Below are positions 1 to 6,474 of a stretch of DNA of 9,431 nucleotides, one piece after another (position 1 is the first letter of the stretch; the number at the start of each line of letters is the position of its first letter). Source of the DNA: DASTCC01 sp035711465 (GTDB lineage: Bacteria > Acidobacteriota > Vicinamibacteria > Vicinamibacterales > SCN-69-37); assembly GCA_035711465.1 (NCBI GenBank), contig DASTCC010000085.1, positions 1 through 9,431 of the forward strand, given 5' to 3'. A model generated the notes under the pieces. That model saw only the letters and a list, made by a program, of their open reading frames with translations. It was not told the DNA's origin and searched no databases. The translations under genes were made by a program, and so were the position numbers.

Positions 1-1083
1 TACTCCCCCACCATCGATCCCACGTCGGACGCGTTCGCCACCGAACCCGCGCCGAACGGCAAGGCCGATACGATGGTCGCGGCGATCAATCGCACGCTCA
101 AGGACGAAATGGCGCGCAACCCGCGCATCGTCATGTTCGGCGAAGACGTCGCGGACGCGAGCCGCTCGCACGCGCTCAAAGAGGTGTCCGGCAAGGGCGG
201 CGTGTTCAAGGTGACGCACGGCCTGCAGCGCGCCTACGGCGACACGCGCGTGTTCAACACGCCGATCGCCGAAGCCTCGATCGTCGGCCGCGCCATCGGC
301 ATGTCCGTGCGCGGCATCAAGCCGGTGCCCGAGATCCAGTTCTTCGACTACATCTGGCCCGCGATGATGCAGCTGCGCAACGAAGTCTCGATGATGCGGT
401 ACCGGTCGAGCAACTTCTTCTCGTGCCCGATGGTCATTCGCGTCGCGAGCGGCGGCTACCTGCGCGGCGGCGCGCCGTACCACAGCCAGTCGGGCGAGAG
501 CATCTTCGCGCACTGCCCCGGCCTGCGCATCGTCTTCCCGTCGAACGCCCAGGATGCCGGCGGCCTGCTGCGCACCGCGATGCGCTGCGACGACCCGGTG
601 ATGTTCCTCGAGCACAAGCATCTCTACCGCCAGACATACAACAAGGGCGAGTACCCGGGCTCGAACTACATGATCCCGTTCGGCAAGGCCGCCACCCGCC
701 GCGACGGCACCGACGTCGTCGTCGTCACCTGGGGCGCGCTGGTGCAGCGGTCGCTGCTCGCCGCGCAGCAGGCCGAGAAAGAAGGCGTCAGCACGATGGT
801 CATCGACCTGCGGTCGATCATCCCGTTCGACTGGGACGCCATCGCCGCCGCGGTCAGGAAGACCAGCCGCGTCGTCATCGCTCACGAAGATCAGTTGACG
901 TGCGGCTTCGGCGCCGAGCTCGCGGCGCGCGTCGGCAGCGAGCTCTTCGAGTACCTGGATGCGCCAGTGCGGCGGGTGGGCGCGATGGACTGCCCGGTGG
1001 CGTACTGCCCGGATCTCGAAGAAGAGATTCTCCCAGGCTCGGCGGATGTGCTGAAGGCCGTGATCGAGACGGCTCGCTACTGA
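1..1083 (+). CDS. 2-oxoacid dehydrogenase E1, beta-type half (probably C-terminal part of a fused alpha/beta E1), 5' truncated by window
   Basis: E1 uses thiamine diphosphate to decarboxylate a 2-oxoacid (branched-chain 2-oxoacid or pyruvate) and passes the acyl group to the E2 lipoyl domain of a cytoplasmic complex. The visible part is 360 residues. E1-beta landmarks seen: GEDVA at window residues 47-51, NTPIAEASIVGRAIGM from 86 (its Glu is the likely cofactor-contacting residue), EIQFFDYIWPAMMQ near 111-124, GGAPYHSQSGES near 156-167, then the C-terminal transketolase domain with HEDQLTCGFGAE at 295-306. The frame is open back to base 1: 24 codons precede the first ATG (73) and read as a Pro/Ala/Asp-rich linker, with no ribosome binding site before that ATG. 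I therefore infer a fused alpha-beta E1 continuing upstream rather than a free beta subunit. Substrate cannot be fixed from this half. It ends 22 bases from the convergent mazF stop; no terminator hairpin with a T-run is visible there. Confidence 0.9.
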   Translation, partial: YSPTIDPTSDAFATEPAPNGKADTMVAAINRTLKDEMARNPRIVMFGEDVADASRSHALKEVSGKGGVFKVTHGLQRAYGDTRVFNTPIAEASIVGRAIGMSVRGIKPVPEIQFFDYIWPAMMQLRNEVSMMRYRSSNFFSCPMVIRVASGGYLRGGAPYHSQSGESIFAHCPGLRIVFPSNAQDAGGLLRTAMRCDDPVMFLEHKHLYRQTYNKGEYPGSNYMIPFGKAATRRDGTDVVVVTWGALVQRSLLAAQQAEKEGVSTMVIDLRSIIPFDWDAIAAAVRKTSRVVIAHEDQLTCGFGAELAARVGSELFEYLDAPVRRVGAMDCPVAYCPDLEEEILPGSADVLKAVIETARY

Positions 1084-1105
1084 ACCCTACTCCGCCCGCC
1101 CGGCT

Positions 1106-1450
1106 TTACAGCCCCAAGAGCACGCGCAATCGCTCTCGCACGTCCGTGAGGACGTCGGCGGGCGCCTTCGCTTCGAACACGATTCGCCGCGCCTGCCAGT
1201 CGAGGTTCTTCACGTGATCGGAAAGGACGACGCCGGTGATTGCGCCTCGGCCCGGCAACGGCACTTCGAACGGATAGCCCTTGGTCTGACTGGTCACCGG
1301 ACAGGCGATCGCGAGCCGGGCCTTGGCGTTGTAGGCACGCGGCGACAGAATCAGCGCGGGGCGCCGGCCGCGCTGTTCGTGTCCGGCCTGCGGGTCGAAG
1401 GTGAGCCACACGAGATCGCCGGCGTCGGGAACATAGCGGCGCGTCACCAC
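1106..1450 (-). CDS. mazF: MazF-type endoribonuclease toxin
   Basis: MazF cuts mRNA at short sequence motifs and is held inactive by MazE. The 114-residue product aligns by eye along its whole length with E. coli MazF (111 aa). It has MVTRRYVPDAGDLVW at the start, GHEQRGRRPALILSP at 23-37, a CPVTSQTKGYPFEV stretch at 50-63, and VVLSDHVKNLDWQARR near 74-89. Arg30 and Thr53 fall at the positions of the E. coli active-site residues Arg29 and Thr52, so the toxin looks intact. The start is GTG at 1450, overlapping the mazE stop by 7 bases; a second in-frame GTG at 1447 would give a 4-base GTGA overlap. Either implies translational coupling to mazE, and no good ribosome binding site of its own is visible. 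The cleavage motif cannot be read from the sequence. Confidence 0.95.
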   Translation of the reverse strand: MVTRRYVPDAGDLVWLTFDPQAGHEQRGRRPALILSPRAYNAKARLAIACPVTSQTKGYPFEVPLPGRGAITGVVLSDHVKNLDWQARRIVFEAKAPADVLTDVRERLRVLLGL

Positions 1451-1683
1451 GTTTCTGTCCCGGCCCGCGTTCCCCAGTCGGTCTCGTCATGCCGATTCCT
1501 GGGCGTGATCCGCGACACGAGCGCGTCGAGCGAATAGGTCTGACGACTTGGACGAATCACGATGGCGCCGTTCTTGACGGTGACGTCCACCCGATCCCCC
1601 TCGTCGATCCGCGCCGCCTGCGCCACCGACTTCGGCAGCCGCAAGCCAAGACTGTTGCCCCATTTCGCGATCTGAGTCGTCAT
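1444..1683 (-). CDS. mazE: MazE-type antitoxin (AbrB/SpoVT-like DNA-binding N-terminus)
   Basis: MazE binds and neutralises MazF and autorepresses the operon. The product is 79 residues (E. coli MazE is 82). The N-terminal swapped-hairpin DNA-binding part shows TTQIAKWGNSLGLRLPKS followed by RVDVTVKNGAIVIRP. The toxin-binding tail shows YSLDALVSRITPRNRH, then DWGT and a terminal TETW, matching the ITPENLH...DWG...EVW pattern of the E. coli protein. The ATG at 1683 is chosen over a longer frame starting at 1764: it is preceded by GGAGGAGG, and residues encoded before it (including a run of Arg, Phe, Met, Tyr) do not resemble the family. The gene overlaps mazF, forming the classic antitoxin-first pair. 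It lies 100 bases downstream of the orphan permease on the same strand but has its own candidate promoter. Confidence 0.95.
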   Translation of the reverse strand: MTTQIAKWGNSLGLRLPKSVAQAARIDEGDRVDVTVKNGAIVIRPSRQTYSLDALVSRITPRNRHDETDWGTRAGTETW

Positions 1684-1685
1684 CG

Positions 1686-1693
1686 CCTCCTCC
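1686..1693 (-). promoter_or_regulatory. mazE ribosome binding site
   Basis: On the minus strand GGAGGAGG ends 2 bases before the ATG at 1683. Its upstream GGAGG core gives a 5-base spacing. This near-perfect Shine-Dalgarno sequence fixes the mazE start and contrasts with the absence of a good site for mazF, consistent with more antitoxin than toxin being translated. Confidence 0.8.
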
Positions 1694-1695
1694 AC

Positions 1696-1716
1696 GTATC
1701 TACATTGAGTATACAT
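1696..1716 (-). promoter_or_regulatory. candidate mazEF promoter and operator
   Basis: This short A+T-rich island in G+C-rich DNA ends 12 bases before the mazE ATG. On the minus strand it reads ATGTATAC, then TCA, then ATGTAGATAC: an imperfect direct repeat. The first half contains the palindrome GTATAC. TATACT (1713-1708) is a plausible -10 box about 25 bases upstream of the start codon. No convincing -35 box is seen at 17 bases. MazE proteins autoregulate by binding palindromic or repeated A+T-rich sites over their promoter, so the position is as expected, but the assignment is inference. Confidence 0.4.
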
Positions 1717-1783
1717 GAAGCGACGGCCGAGGAATGCCTCAGGCGCTGACGTCGAGTCCGACAAAGGTGGGGACAGGCTCGAT

Positions 1784-4279
1784 CTACTCCGCTCGCAGCG
1801 CCTGCATCGGCGAGGCGCGGCGGACGCGCAGCGCGGCGATCAGACCGGCGGCGACCGCCCCGCCGATCATGACCGCCGTGACGAGAACGTAGCTCTTCGG
1901 ATCCAAGCCGCCCACACCGTAAGTAAACGCCGCAAAGGTACTCGACAGCAGCGCGGCGACAACCAGCCCCACGCACGTGCCCGCGATTACGGGCACGAGG
2001 CCGGTGGCGGCGACCCGCCGCATCAGTTCTGCCGGCGTCGCGCCGAGGGCGAGCCTGACGCCGAACTCGCGCATGCGCGACTCCGCCAGGTAGGCGACCA
2101 GACCGAACACGCCGCCGAAGCCGAGGAGGAGCGATACGCCGCCGAAGCCCACGAAGAAAGACGCGCCCAGACGCTGACGCCCGAGGTCGGCTTCGACGAG
2201 CTGCCGGCCGGTCATGACGCTGGTCCGGTTCGCCCACGGGAACATCCGCTGGACCATCGCGTCGACCTCCGGCAGGAGCAAGCCGGGGTCGGATCGCGTC
2301 CGCACCACCAGCGAGATGCCGTCGACGCGAGGGACGACGCTGTCGATGGTGTCGGAAGTGGTGATGAAGCCGCTCCGACTCGGCCTGCTCAGCGACCCCT
2401 GGACGAAGTCGTCCACGACGCCGACGACGCGATAGCGCTCGGTCTCGTCGAAGGGGCTCGCGGGGTCGTCCAACTCGGTGACGTACTGCCCGACGGCACT
2501 TCCATCCGGCCAAAAGAGCCGCGCCAGCGACCGGGTGATGATGCGGTCAGTTGCTTCCGGCGTCTCTGCCTGGCCGGCCAGGAGCGGCACGCCGAGTGCC
2601 TCGAGATACCCAGCCCCAGCGCGTCGCCAGCCAAGGACCACCGCGCGCGCGCCGTCTCCCGCGTCGAGGCGCAGAGCATTGGCACTGCTGCCCTCGAACC
2701 CGGTGATCCGAATCGGCGCCTCGCCAAGCGCCACCATGCGGACGCGCGGCAGCGCACGGATCCCGGCCATGAGCGACTCGTACGCAGCCCGTTTCGGCCC
2801 GTCATCCTCCCAATACCTCGGGTTCGTGACCGGGTCATAGAACTCCGTGCGCGACGGTTCCACCGAGACGAACAGTGTGTGCGCGGCGTCGAAGCCAGCG
2901 CCCGGCGCCACGGCCTGGGTGATGGTCCGCACCAGGAGCGCGCCGCCGATGAGTACGACGACCGTGACGGCGACGTGCAGGACCAGCAATCCACGTCGAA
3001 GACTAACCGACGATCGCGACGAGGTCGTCGCCGCGTTCACTACCACGACGTTGCTGGCCGTAAGTCGGGCGAACGGCCGCAGGCCAACCAGCGCTGCGAC
3101 GACCATCGTGCCGATCCCGAGCATCAGGCCGACGCCGACGATCTTCAAGTCGAGGGAGAGGTCGAGGCGGTCGAGGGTGACGCCCGGAAAAACCGTAAGC
3201 CTGCGCGAAGCAGCAAGCGTCCAGTCGGCGACGAGGAGTGCCAGGCCCACGCCGGCTATGGCCGGCAGCGCGAACTCGGCCAGGACCATGCGGACCAGCC
3301 TCGCGCGACCGGCGCCCAGCGCGAGACGGACGATCAGCTCACGCCGCCGGCGTTCGAGCTGCGCCACGACGAGCGCCGCCAGGGTCGCCGAGCCGGCCAG
3401 CAGCACGAGACCAGCCGTGGCACCGACCAGCGGCCACACGCGCTGGTCACCAAATGTCGTCGTCACGCGGCCCGGGCCGCCGACAACAGACGGCAGCGGC
3501 AGCAGGCGGTAGCGGGACGGCCCAACAGCGCCGACGGCGAGGAAGGCATCCACTGCCGAGACGCCAGGGCGCAGGCGTGCCAGAACGACAACGGGAAGAT
3601 TCCGGAACCTCAAGACCGTTCCGGTGCGGTGCGCCGAGGACGTCATCCGCAGGCCGACCGCTCTCGGAATCCACACGTCCACGAGCTCGCCGAGCCGAGC
3701 GCCGCGGAATCCGGGCGGCGCGATGCCGATGATTGTCACCGGCTCGCGCTCGGTCTCGAACGTCGATCCCAAGATCTCCGCGCGACCGCCGAATGTCGAG
3801 TGCCACAATTGGTCGCTTATGACCGCCACCGCCGGAGCGCCCCGCACGTCGTCAGCAGGCTCAAAGTCACGCCCGTGCACCGGCAGACCGAGCACCCGAA
3901 AGTAGTTGTCCGTGACTGCCAGGAATTCCGTGCTGCGGTCCAGGTCCACAGCCCGCGGCCACAGACGCCAATAGGAGCTGGCCGCGACCTGTGCGGCCAC
4001 GCCTTCGAAGATGGGCAGCGCCCGAAAGCGGTTCAGCGCCTCTTCATCCAGCCGGTCAGCGTAGATGCTTCTTACATGTCGGGTCACCACCACGACGTTG
4101 TCCGGATCGGCGACCGCTCGCGGCTCCAGCCAAATCGCGTTGACGAGCGTGAACACGGTCGCGTTCGCCCCAACCCCAAGACCCAACGCGACCACCACGA
4201 ACGTCGCGAACATCGGCGAGCGACGAATCAGGCGTGCGCCGAAGCGCACGTCACGCCAGAGATCGCCGAGCGTCGTCAT
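1784..4279 (-). CDS. MacB/FtsX-like ABC transporter permease, ADOP type (Acidobacterial duplicated orphan permease)
   Basis: The protein has 831 residues, the length expected for ADOP permeases, which carry two MacB_PCD-FtsX units in one chain without a neighbouring ATPase gene; none is visible here. About eight membrane segments are seen: 24-44, 283-306, 334-353, 380-400, then 431-450, 707-731, 759-780 and 797-818. Large extracytoplasmic domains lie at about 50-280 and 455-700. After the second and sixth segments are the paired coupling motifs RRRRELIVRLALGAGRAR and SRMREFGVRLALGATPAEL, and the C-terminus RRASPMQALRAE is typical. The role is probably mechanotransmission or export of lipid or peptide substrates at the inner membrane, not transport proven. 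ATG 4279 is chosen because MTTLGDLWRDVRFGARLIRRSP matches family starts and AGGAG lies 10 bases upstream. A GTG at 4339 would add 20 residues encoded by the repeat array. It is 66 bases after the VWFA gene, so probably cotranscribed. Codon use looks less G+C-biased than in its neighbours (impression only). Confidence 0.9.
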   Translation of the reverse strand: MTTLGDLWRDVRFGARLIRRSPMFATFVVVALGLGVGANATVFTLVNAIWLEPRAVADPDNVVVVTRHVRSIYADRLDEEALNRFRALPIFEGVAAQVAASSYWRLWPRAVDLDRSTEFLAVTDNYFRVLGLPVHGRDFEPADDVRGAPAVAVISDQLWHSTFGGRAEILGSTFETEREPVTIIGIAPPGFRGARLGELVDVWIPRAVGLRMTSSAHRTGTVLRFRNLPVVVLARLRPGVSAVDAFLAVGAVGPSRYRLLPLPSVVGGPGRVTTTFGDQRVWPLVGATAGLVLLAGSATLAALVVAQLERRRRELIVRLALGAGRARLVRMVLAEFALPAIAGVGLALLVADWTLAASRRLTVFPGVTLDRLDLSLDLKIVGVGLMLGIGTMVVAALVGLRPFARLTASNVVVVNAATTSSRSSVSLRRGLLVLHVAVTVVVLIGGALLVRTITQAVAPGAGFDAAHTLFVSVEPSRTEFYDPVTNPRYWEDDGPKRAAYESLMAGIRALPRVRMVALGEAPIRITGFEGSSANALRLDAGDGARAVVLGWRRAGAGYLEALGVPLLAGQAETPEATDRIITRSLARLFWPDGSAVGQYVTELDDPASPFDETERYRVVGVVDDFVQGSLSRPSRSGFITTSDTIDSVVPRVDGISLVVRTRSDPGLLLPEVDAMVQRMFPWANRTSVMTGRQLVEADLGRQRLGASFFVGFGGVSLLLGFGGVFGLVAYLAESRMREFGVRLALGATPAELMRRVAATGLVPVIAGTCVGLVVAALLSSTFAAFTYGVGGLDPKSYVLVTAVMIGGAVAAGLIAALRVRRASPMQALRAE

Positions 4280-4292
4280 CCGGTACCAACTC

Positions 4293-4341
4293 CTGAGCAC
4301 CCGCCCGCACCCGTCGTACCTGACCGCACCCGACCGCACCC
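4293..4341 (-). repeat. five degenerate 10-bp tandem repeats between the VWFA gene and the permease
   Basis: Reading the minus strand from 4341 down, the units are GGGTGCGGTC, GGGTGCGGTC, AGGTACGAC (9 bases), GGGTGCGGGC and GGGTGCTCAG. The first two are identical. The array starts 4 bases after the VWFA stop codon and its last unit runs into the permease Shine-Dalgarno AGGAG (4294-4290). It fills most of the spacer. The G-rich strand is the mRNA strand, with GGG tracts that could in principle stack. No role is proven; slipped-strand copy-number change between strains is possible. Confidence 0.75.
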
Positions 4342-4345
4342 GGCG

Positions 4346-6424
4346 TCAGCGAACGACGACCCCTATCTCTTTCTCGGCCTTGCCGCCGTTCGCCTCGGCG
4401 GTGACCCTGAGTCGATAGACCCCCGGTGAGTACTCCTTGAGCGGCAGCTTGATGTCGACGACGCCGCGATCGCCCTGCGGCATCGGGACCTTGAACGAGC
4501 TCGCGGTCTTGCCGGCGGCATCGACGACCGAGAAGGTGACGTTGGCGGCGCGCAGGCCGCCGCGCGCGACCTGGAAGATGAGTCGGAGCGTGTCGCCGCG
4601 CACGAACTCGCGCATCAGCGCCGGCGTGAAGGGCACCAGGTCGGTGGGTTTCGGCGGGCGCGCGTTGGGGATCTCCGGCGCCTCGGTGCTGCCGACGACG
4701 ATGCCGCTGATCGCGACCGGGGCGCGCGCGAAGTCCGGGACCTCGACCGACATGTAGACGCTTCCGCCCGCCGACATCTTCTCGCTGATCGCCGAGGCGC
4801 GGATCTGGTACGTCCCGGGCGGCAGCGTCAGCGTCATCGGCACCTGATAGAGCACGACCGGCGGCGCGTCGCGGCCCATCGGCGTCAGCGACGAAAGCTT
4901 CGCGGTGTTCTCGAGCTGCTGCACCACCTTGCCGTTCTTCGCGTTCGCGGCGAAGAGCGTGTAGCGAATGTTGTCGGCGACGTTGCCCTGATCGTCGACC
5001 ACGGCCGAGAGCGGCTCGGCGACCTCGATCGTGACGGCGACGCGTGTCGTGTCGCGCGTCAGCCCGGGGAACGGCGCCGCGAACATCCGCAGCGGCAGAT
5101 CGATCGTCGGCAGCACGCCGGTCGCGAGCCGCGTCAGCTCGCCGCGATCGGCGCGCGGCTTCTCGGGCGGCACGATTTCGTAGCCCTGCCGGAACCGCAG
5201 CACGACCCCTTCACGGTCAACGTCGATCTTGAGCTCGCGAAAACCCTTGCCGTCCGGGTTGGACGGATAGAACCCGAGCAGGTAGTAGTTGTCGAGATCC
5301 GATCGGATGCGCGAGATGCCCTGCGAGAACGCATCGGTGTTGGTCACCGCGAAGCCGCCGGTGAGACGCGTCTCCTCGGACAAGCCCGCCTGGGCGAACC
5401 GGACGACCGAGCTCCAGCCGGTCAGGCCGGCCGAACCCGAACATGGATCGTCGTGAATGAAACTCGGCCGGCATTCACGGAGCAGACCCTCTTCTGACAC
5501 ATAGCCGCGAGGATCGACCGCGTAGGTGGAGATGTTGGCGCGACGCATTTCGCGGACCATGTCGAGGACGGCCTCGTCGTGGTAGCTCATGCGGACGACC
5601 TGGTCGGGGTCATCGATGATGCCGCCGTCGCGCGGCGACGATCGGCCCTCCAGCCAGGACAGATCCTTGCCCATGCCCTCCGACACCATCACGAACACCT
5701 TCCGCCGGCCGTCGTCGGCGCGCAGCATCTTGGAGATGTCGCGCAGGGTCCGGAAGAACGTCATGTTGTCGAAGAAATCCTGAAGCGAGGCGCCCTGTGC
5801 GCGCGCCGCCGCGGCGCGAATCGAGTCGATGTTCTCCGGGTTGCGCGGGCCGCTCGCCTGCATGTCGATCGCCGCCGTCGGTCGCGGCTGCGCTTTCCGC
5901 CCTTTGATCCGGTCGGCGGCGCGCAGGAGCTCGGTGTGATCGTCGGTGACCTGGACGCCCGTCTGTCCGCTCGTGAAGACCATCGCCATCATCGATCCCG
6001 GCGCGAGCTGGGTGATCAGATCGCGGGCGATGGTCCGCGCCCGCTCGTCGCGCTTGTTGTACATGTGCAGGTCGTCGATGAGGACGACGACGAGGCGATC
6101 GTGGCTCTCGCTGCGGTTGCTGGCGACGTCGCGCGGGACGTCCGGCGGAATCGTGAACGGCGACGCCGCGTCCTCGCCCGGCCGCCTCACCGCGTCGAAC
6201 ACCGAGATCTCCTGGACCCTGCCGCGATCGCGCAGCGTGAAGTCCTTGACGGTCAGATCCATGACCGGATCGCCGGTGCGCTCGTCGACGGCGACGACGA
6301 AGACGGGGACCAGGACGGTGCGAGAACGGAACGTCGGCTGCTGAGCGGTCTGAGCGACCAGCGATGAAGCGGCGAGGCCGGAAGTCAGAACGGCGGCAAC
6401 CAGGGCGGCGCGGGCCGGCGACAT
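4346..6424 (-). CDS. secreted VWFA-related Acidobacterial domain protein
   Basis: The protein has 692 residues. Residues 1-24 form a Sec signal peptide (hydrophobic AALVAAVLTSGLAASSLVA, cleavage likely near Ala24). After a beta-strand region (RTVLVPVFVVAVDERTGDPV, then LTVKDFTLRDRGRVQEISVF at about 36-76), the von Willebrand A-like domain spans about 110-380: DRLVVVLIDDLHMYN at 109-123, MMAMVFTSGQTGVQVT near 145-160, VFVMVSEGMG near 243-252, ISTYAVDPRG at 298-307. The family signature YYLLGFYPSNPDGKGFRELK lies at 380-399 and FRQGYE at 411-416. The remaining roughly 270 residues look like beta-sandwich modules ending PGVYRLRVTAEANGG. The usual DxSxS metal motif is replaced by DDLH. The role of the family is unknown, probably extracytoplasmic protein interaction. 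ATG 6424 is supported by AGAGGA 8 bases upstream and by the signal peptide starting there. First gene of the probable unit with the permease; divergent from the propeller gene. Confidence 0.92.
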   Translation of the reverse strand: MSPARAALVAAVLTSGLAASSLVAQTAQQPTFRSRTVLVPVFVVAVDERTGDPVMDLTVKDFTLRDRGRVQEISVFDAVRRPGEDAASPFTIPPDVPRDVASNRSESHDRLVVVLIDDLHMYNKRDERARTIARDLITQLAPGSMMAMVFTSGQTGVQVTDDHTELLRAADRIKGRKAQPRPTAAIDMQASGPRNPENIDSIRAAAARAQGASLQDFFDNMTFFRTLRDISKMLRADDGRRKVFVMVSEGMGKDLSWLEGRSSPRDGGIIDDPDQVVRMSYHDEAVLDMVREMRRANISTYAVDPRGYVSEEGLLRECRPSFIHDDPCSGSAGLTGWSSVVRFAQAGLSEETRLTGGFAVTNTDAFSQGISRIRSDLDNYYLLGFYPSNPDGKGFRELKIDVDREGVVLRFRQGYEIVPPEKPRADRGELTRLATGVLPTIDLPLRMFAAPFPGLTRDTTRVAVTIEVAEPLSAVVDDQGNVADNIRYTLFAANAKNGKVVQQLENTAKLSSLTPMGRDAPPVVLYQVPMTLTLPPGTYQIRASAISEKMSAGGSVYMSVEVPDFARAPVAISGIVVGSTEAPEIPNARPPKPTDLVPFTPALMREFVRGDTLRLIFQVARGGLRAANVTFSVVDAAGKTASSFKVPMPQGDRGVVDIKLPLKEYSPGVYRLRVTAEANGGKAEKEIGVVVR

Positions 6425-6432
6425 CTGCGAAG

Positions 6433-6461
6433 TCCTCTCTGGCGTTGGCTTCGTGATTATG
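6433..6461 (-). promoter_or_regulatory. candidate promoter and ribosome binding site of the VWFA gene
   Basis: On the minus strand TGC followed by CATAAT (6461-6456) resembles an extended -10 element, one mismatch from TATAAT, about 32 bases before the ATG at 6424. No good -35 box is visible. The ribosome binding site is AGAGGA (6438-6433), 8 bases before the ATG. The ribosome site is well supported; the -10 call is tentative. Confidence 0.35.
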
Positions 6462-6474
6462 GCAGATCTTCTGG

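Larger units (their letters stand above)
1684..1783. other. 100-base spacer between permease stop and mazE start
   Basis: The spacer holds the mazE ribosome binding site and candidate promoter at its mazE end. Next to the permease stop is a GGTGGGGACAGGC string (1766-1778, plus strand). I see no rho-independent terminator and no small gene. The GGTGGGGACAGGC string resembles intergenic repeats I associate with REP-like elements in other bacteria, but only one copy is present here, so this is not established. Confidence 0.35.

Noticed and set aside
1102..1113. GGCT-TTAC-AGCC hairpin between the convergent E1 and mazF genes
   Set aside because: The stem is only 4 bp, there is no T-run on either strand, and it overlaps the mazF stop. 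It is too weak to call a terminator.
1684..1764. A longer mazE start at 1764
   Set aside because: The added 27 residues do not resemble the family, and the strong GGAGGAGG sits directly before the ATG at 1683.
1680..2513. A minus-strand open frame of 277 codons overlapping the permease end and mazE start
   Set aside because: It is a frame-shifted shadow of the permease, Arg-rich, without a start signal. The real frames are the permease and mazE.
4280..4339. Alternative GTG start of the permease at 4339
   Set aside because: The extra 20 residues are encoded by the tandem repeat, lack a ribosome binding site, and precede the conserved family N-terminus starting at the ATG at 4279.
1715..4429. 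A 904-codon plus-strand open frame opposite the permease gene
   Set aside because: Its product is a low-complexity Arg/Asp/Ala/Glu/His-rich chain with no recognisable domain, as expected from the antisense frame of a G+C-rich gene. The opposite strand encodes a clear membrane protein with family motifs.
5579..6367. A 262-codon plus-strand open frame inside the VWFA gene
   Set aside because: It is Arg/Asp/His/Val-rich with no family features, while the opposite strand carries the signal peptide and the VWFA domain.
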